From an uncultured Desulfovibrio sp. (GTDB lineage Bacteria; Desulfobacterota; Desulfovibrionia; Desulfovibrionales; Desulfovibrionaceae): a stretch of 15,328 nucleotides of DNA. The position numbers and the translations under genes are program-made. Every line of letters starts with the position of its first letter. Positions within the stretch are counted from its first letter, which is position 1. The stretch is taken from NCBI GenBank assembly GCA_910587035.1, contig CAJUMQ010000036.1, forward strand, positions 1 through 15,328. Reading direction: 5' to 3'. Positions 15,277-15,328 of the stretch are shown here, one piece after another. The notes below the pieces were generated by a model. It was not told the origin of the DNA. It worked only from the letters and a program-made list of their open reading frames with translations, and did no database searches.

Positions 15277-15328
15277 CCCTGCCCCTGGCCTGCCCCTGAC
15301 CGCATGCCAGCGATACTGGCGCCATGCC

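Overview
The window is a run of virion structural genes from a short-tailed phage or prophage of the T7-like podovirus type. Every gene I can support reads on the + strand. The DNA is G+C-rich. The gaps hold G-run/T-run hairpin repeats and a 75-base GC-rich cassette. I associate that style of intergenic repeat with Desulfovibrionaceae (sulfate reducers), so I lean towards a Desulfovibrio-type host, but this is recall and not proof.

Layout: (1) 3-83, the C-terminal tail of an unidentified gene. (2) 84-427, a non-coding gap with a long hairpin repeat and two direct copies of a 26-base motif centred on GTCACGTGAC. (3) 428-673, a small virion protein resembling T7 gp7.3. (4) 674-808, an inverted copy of the repeat. 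(5) 809-2392, the portal, overlapping by 8 bases (6) 2385-4397, a tail nozzle protein (T7 gp12-like). (7) 4398-4810, a repeat-filled gap. (8) 4811-5398, the tail gatekeeper (T7 gp11-like). (9) 5450-6121, an internal virion protein (gp14-like). (10) 6122-6222, a perfect hairpin plus an inverted copy of the 26-base motif. (11) 6223-8475, an internal virion protein the size of T7 gp15 that carries a P5-type virion domain. (12) 8435-15256, a 2273-residue protein in the position of T7 gp16, with an HEAFH zincin motif. (13) 15257-15328, a short non-coding end.

How the parts fit: portal, gatekeeper and nozzle would form the DNA exit channel and tail. The gp14-, gp15- and gp16-like proteins would form the internal core that is ejected to carry DNA across the envelope. 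Two enzyme-like domains sit in that core: a P5-type (possible wall-degrading) domain in the gp15-like protein and a metallopeptidase-like domain in the giant protein. I see no N-terminal lytic transglycosylase like that of T7 gp16. Scaffold and major capsid genes, which follow the portal in T7, are absent here and must lie elsewhere if the phage is complete.

The most unusual pattern is at the DNA level. Codon third positions are rich in G/T just after each repeat-bearing gap and drift to C/A towards the end of the unit, then reset at the next gap. This gives sawtooth units of 809-4397, 4811-6121 and 6223-15256.
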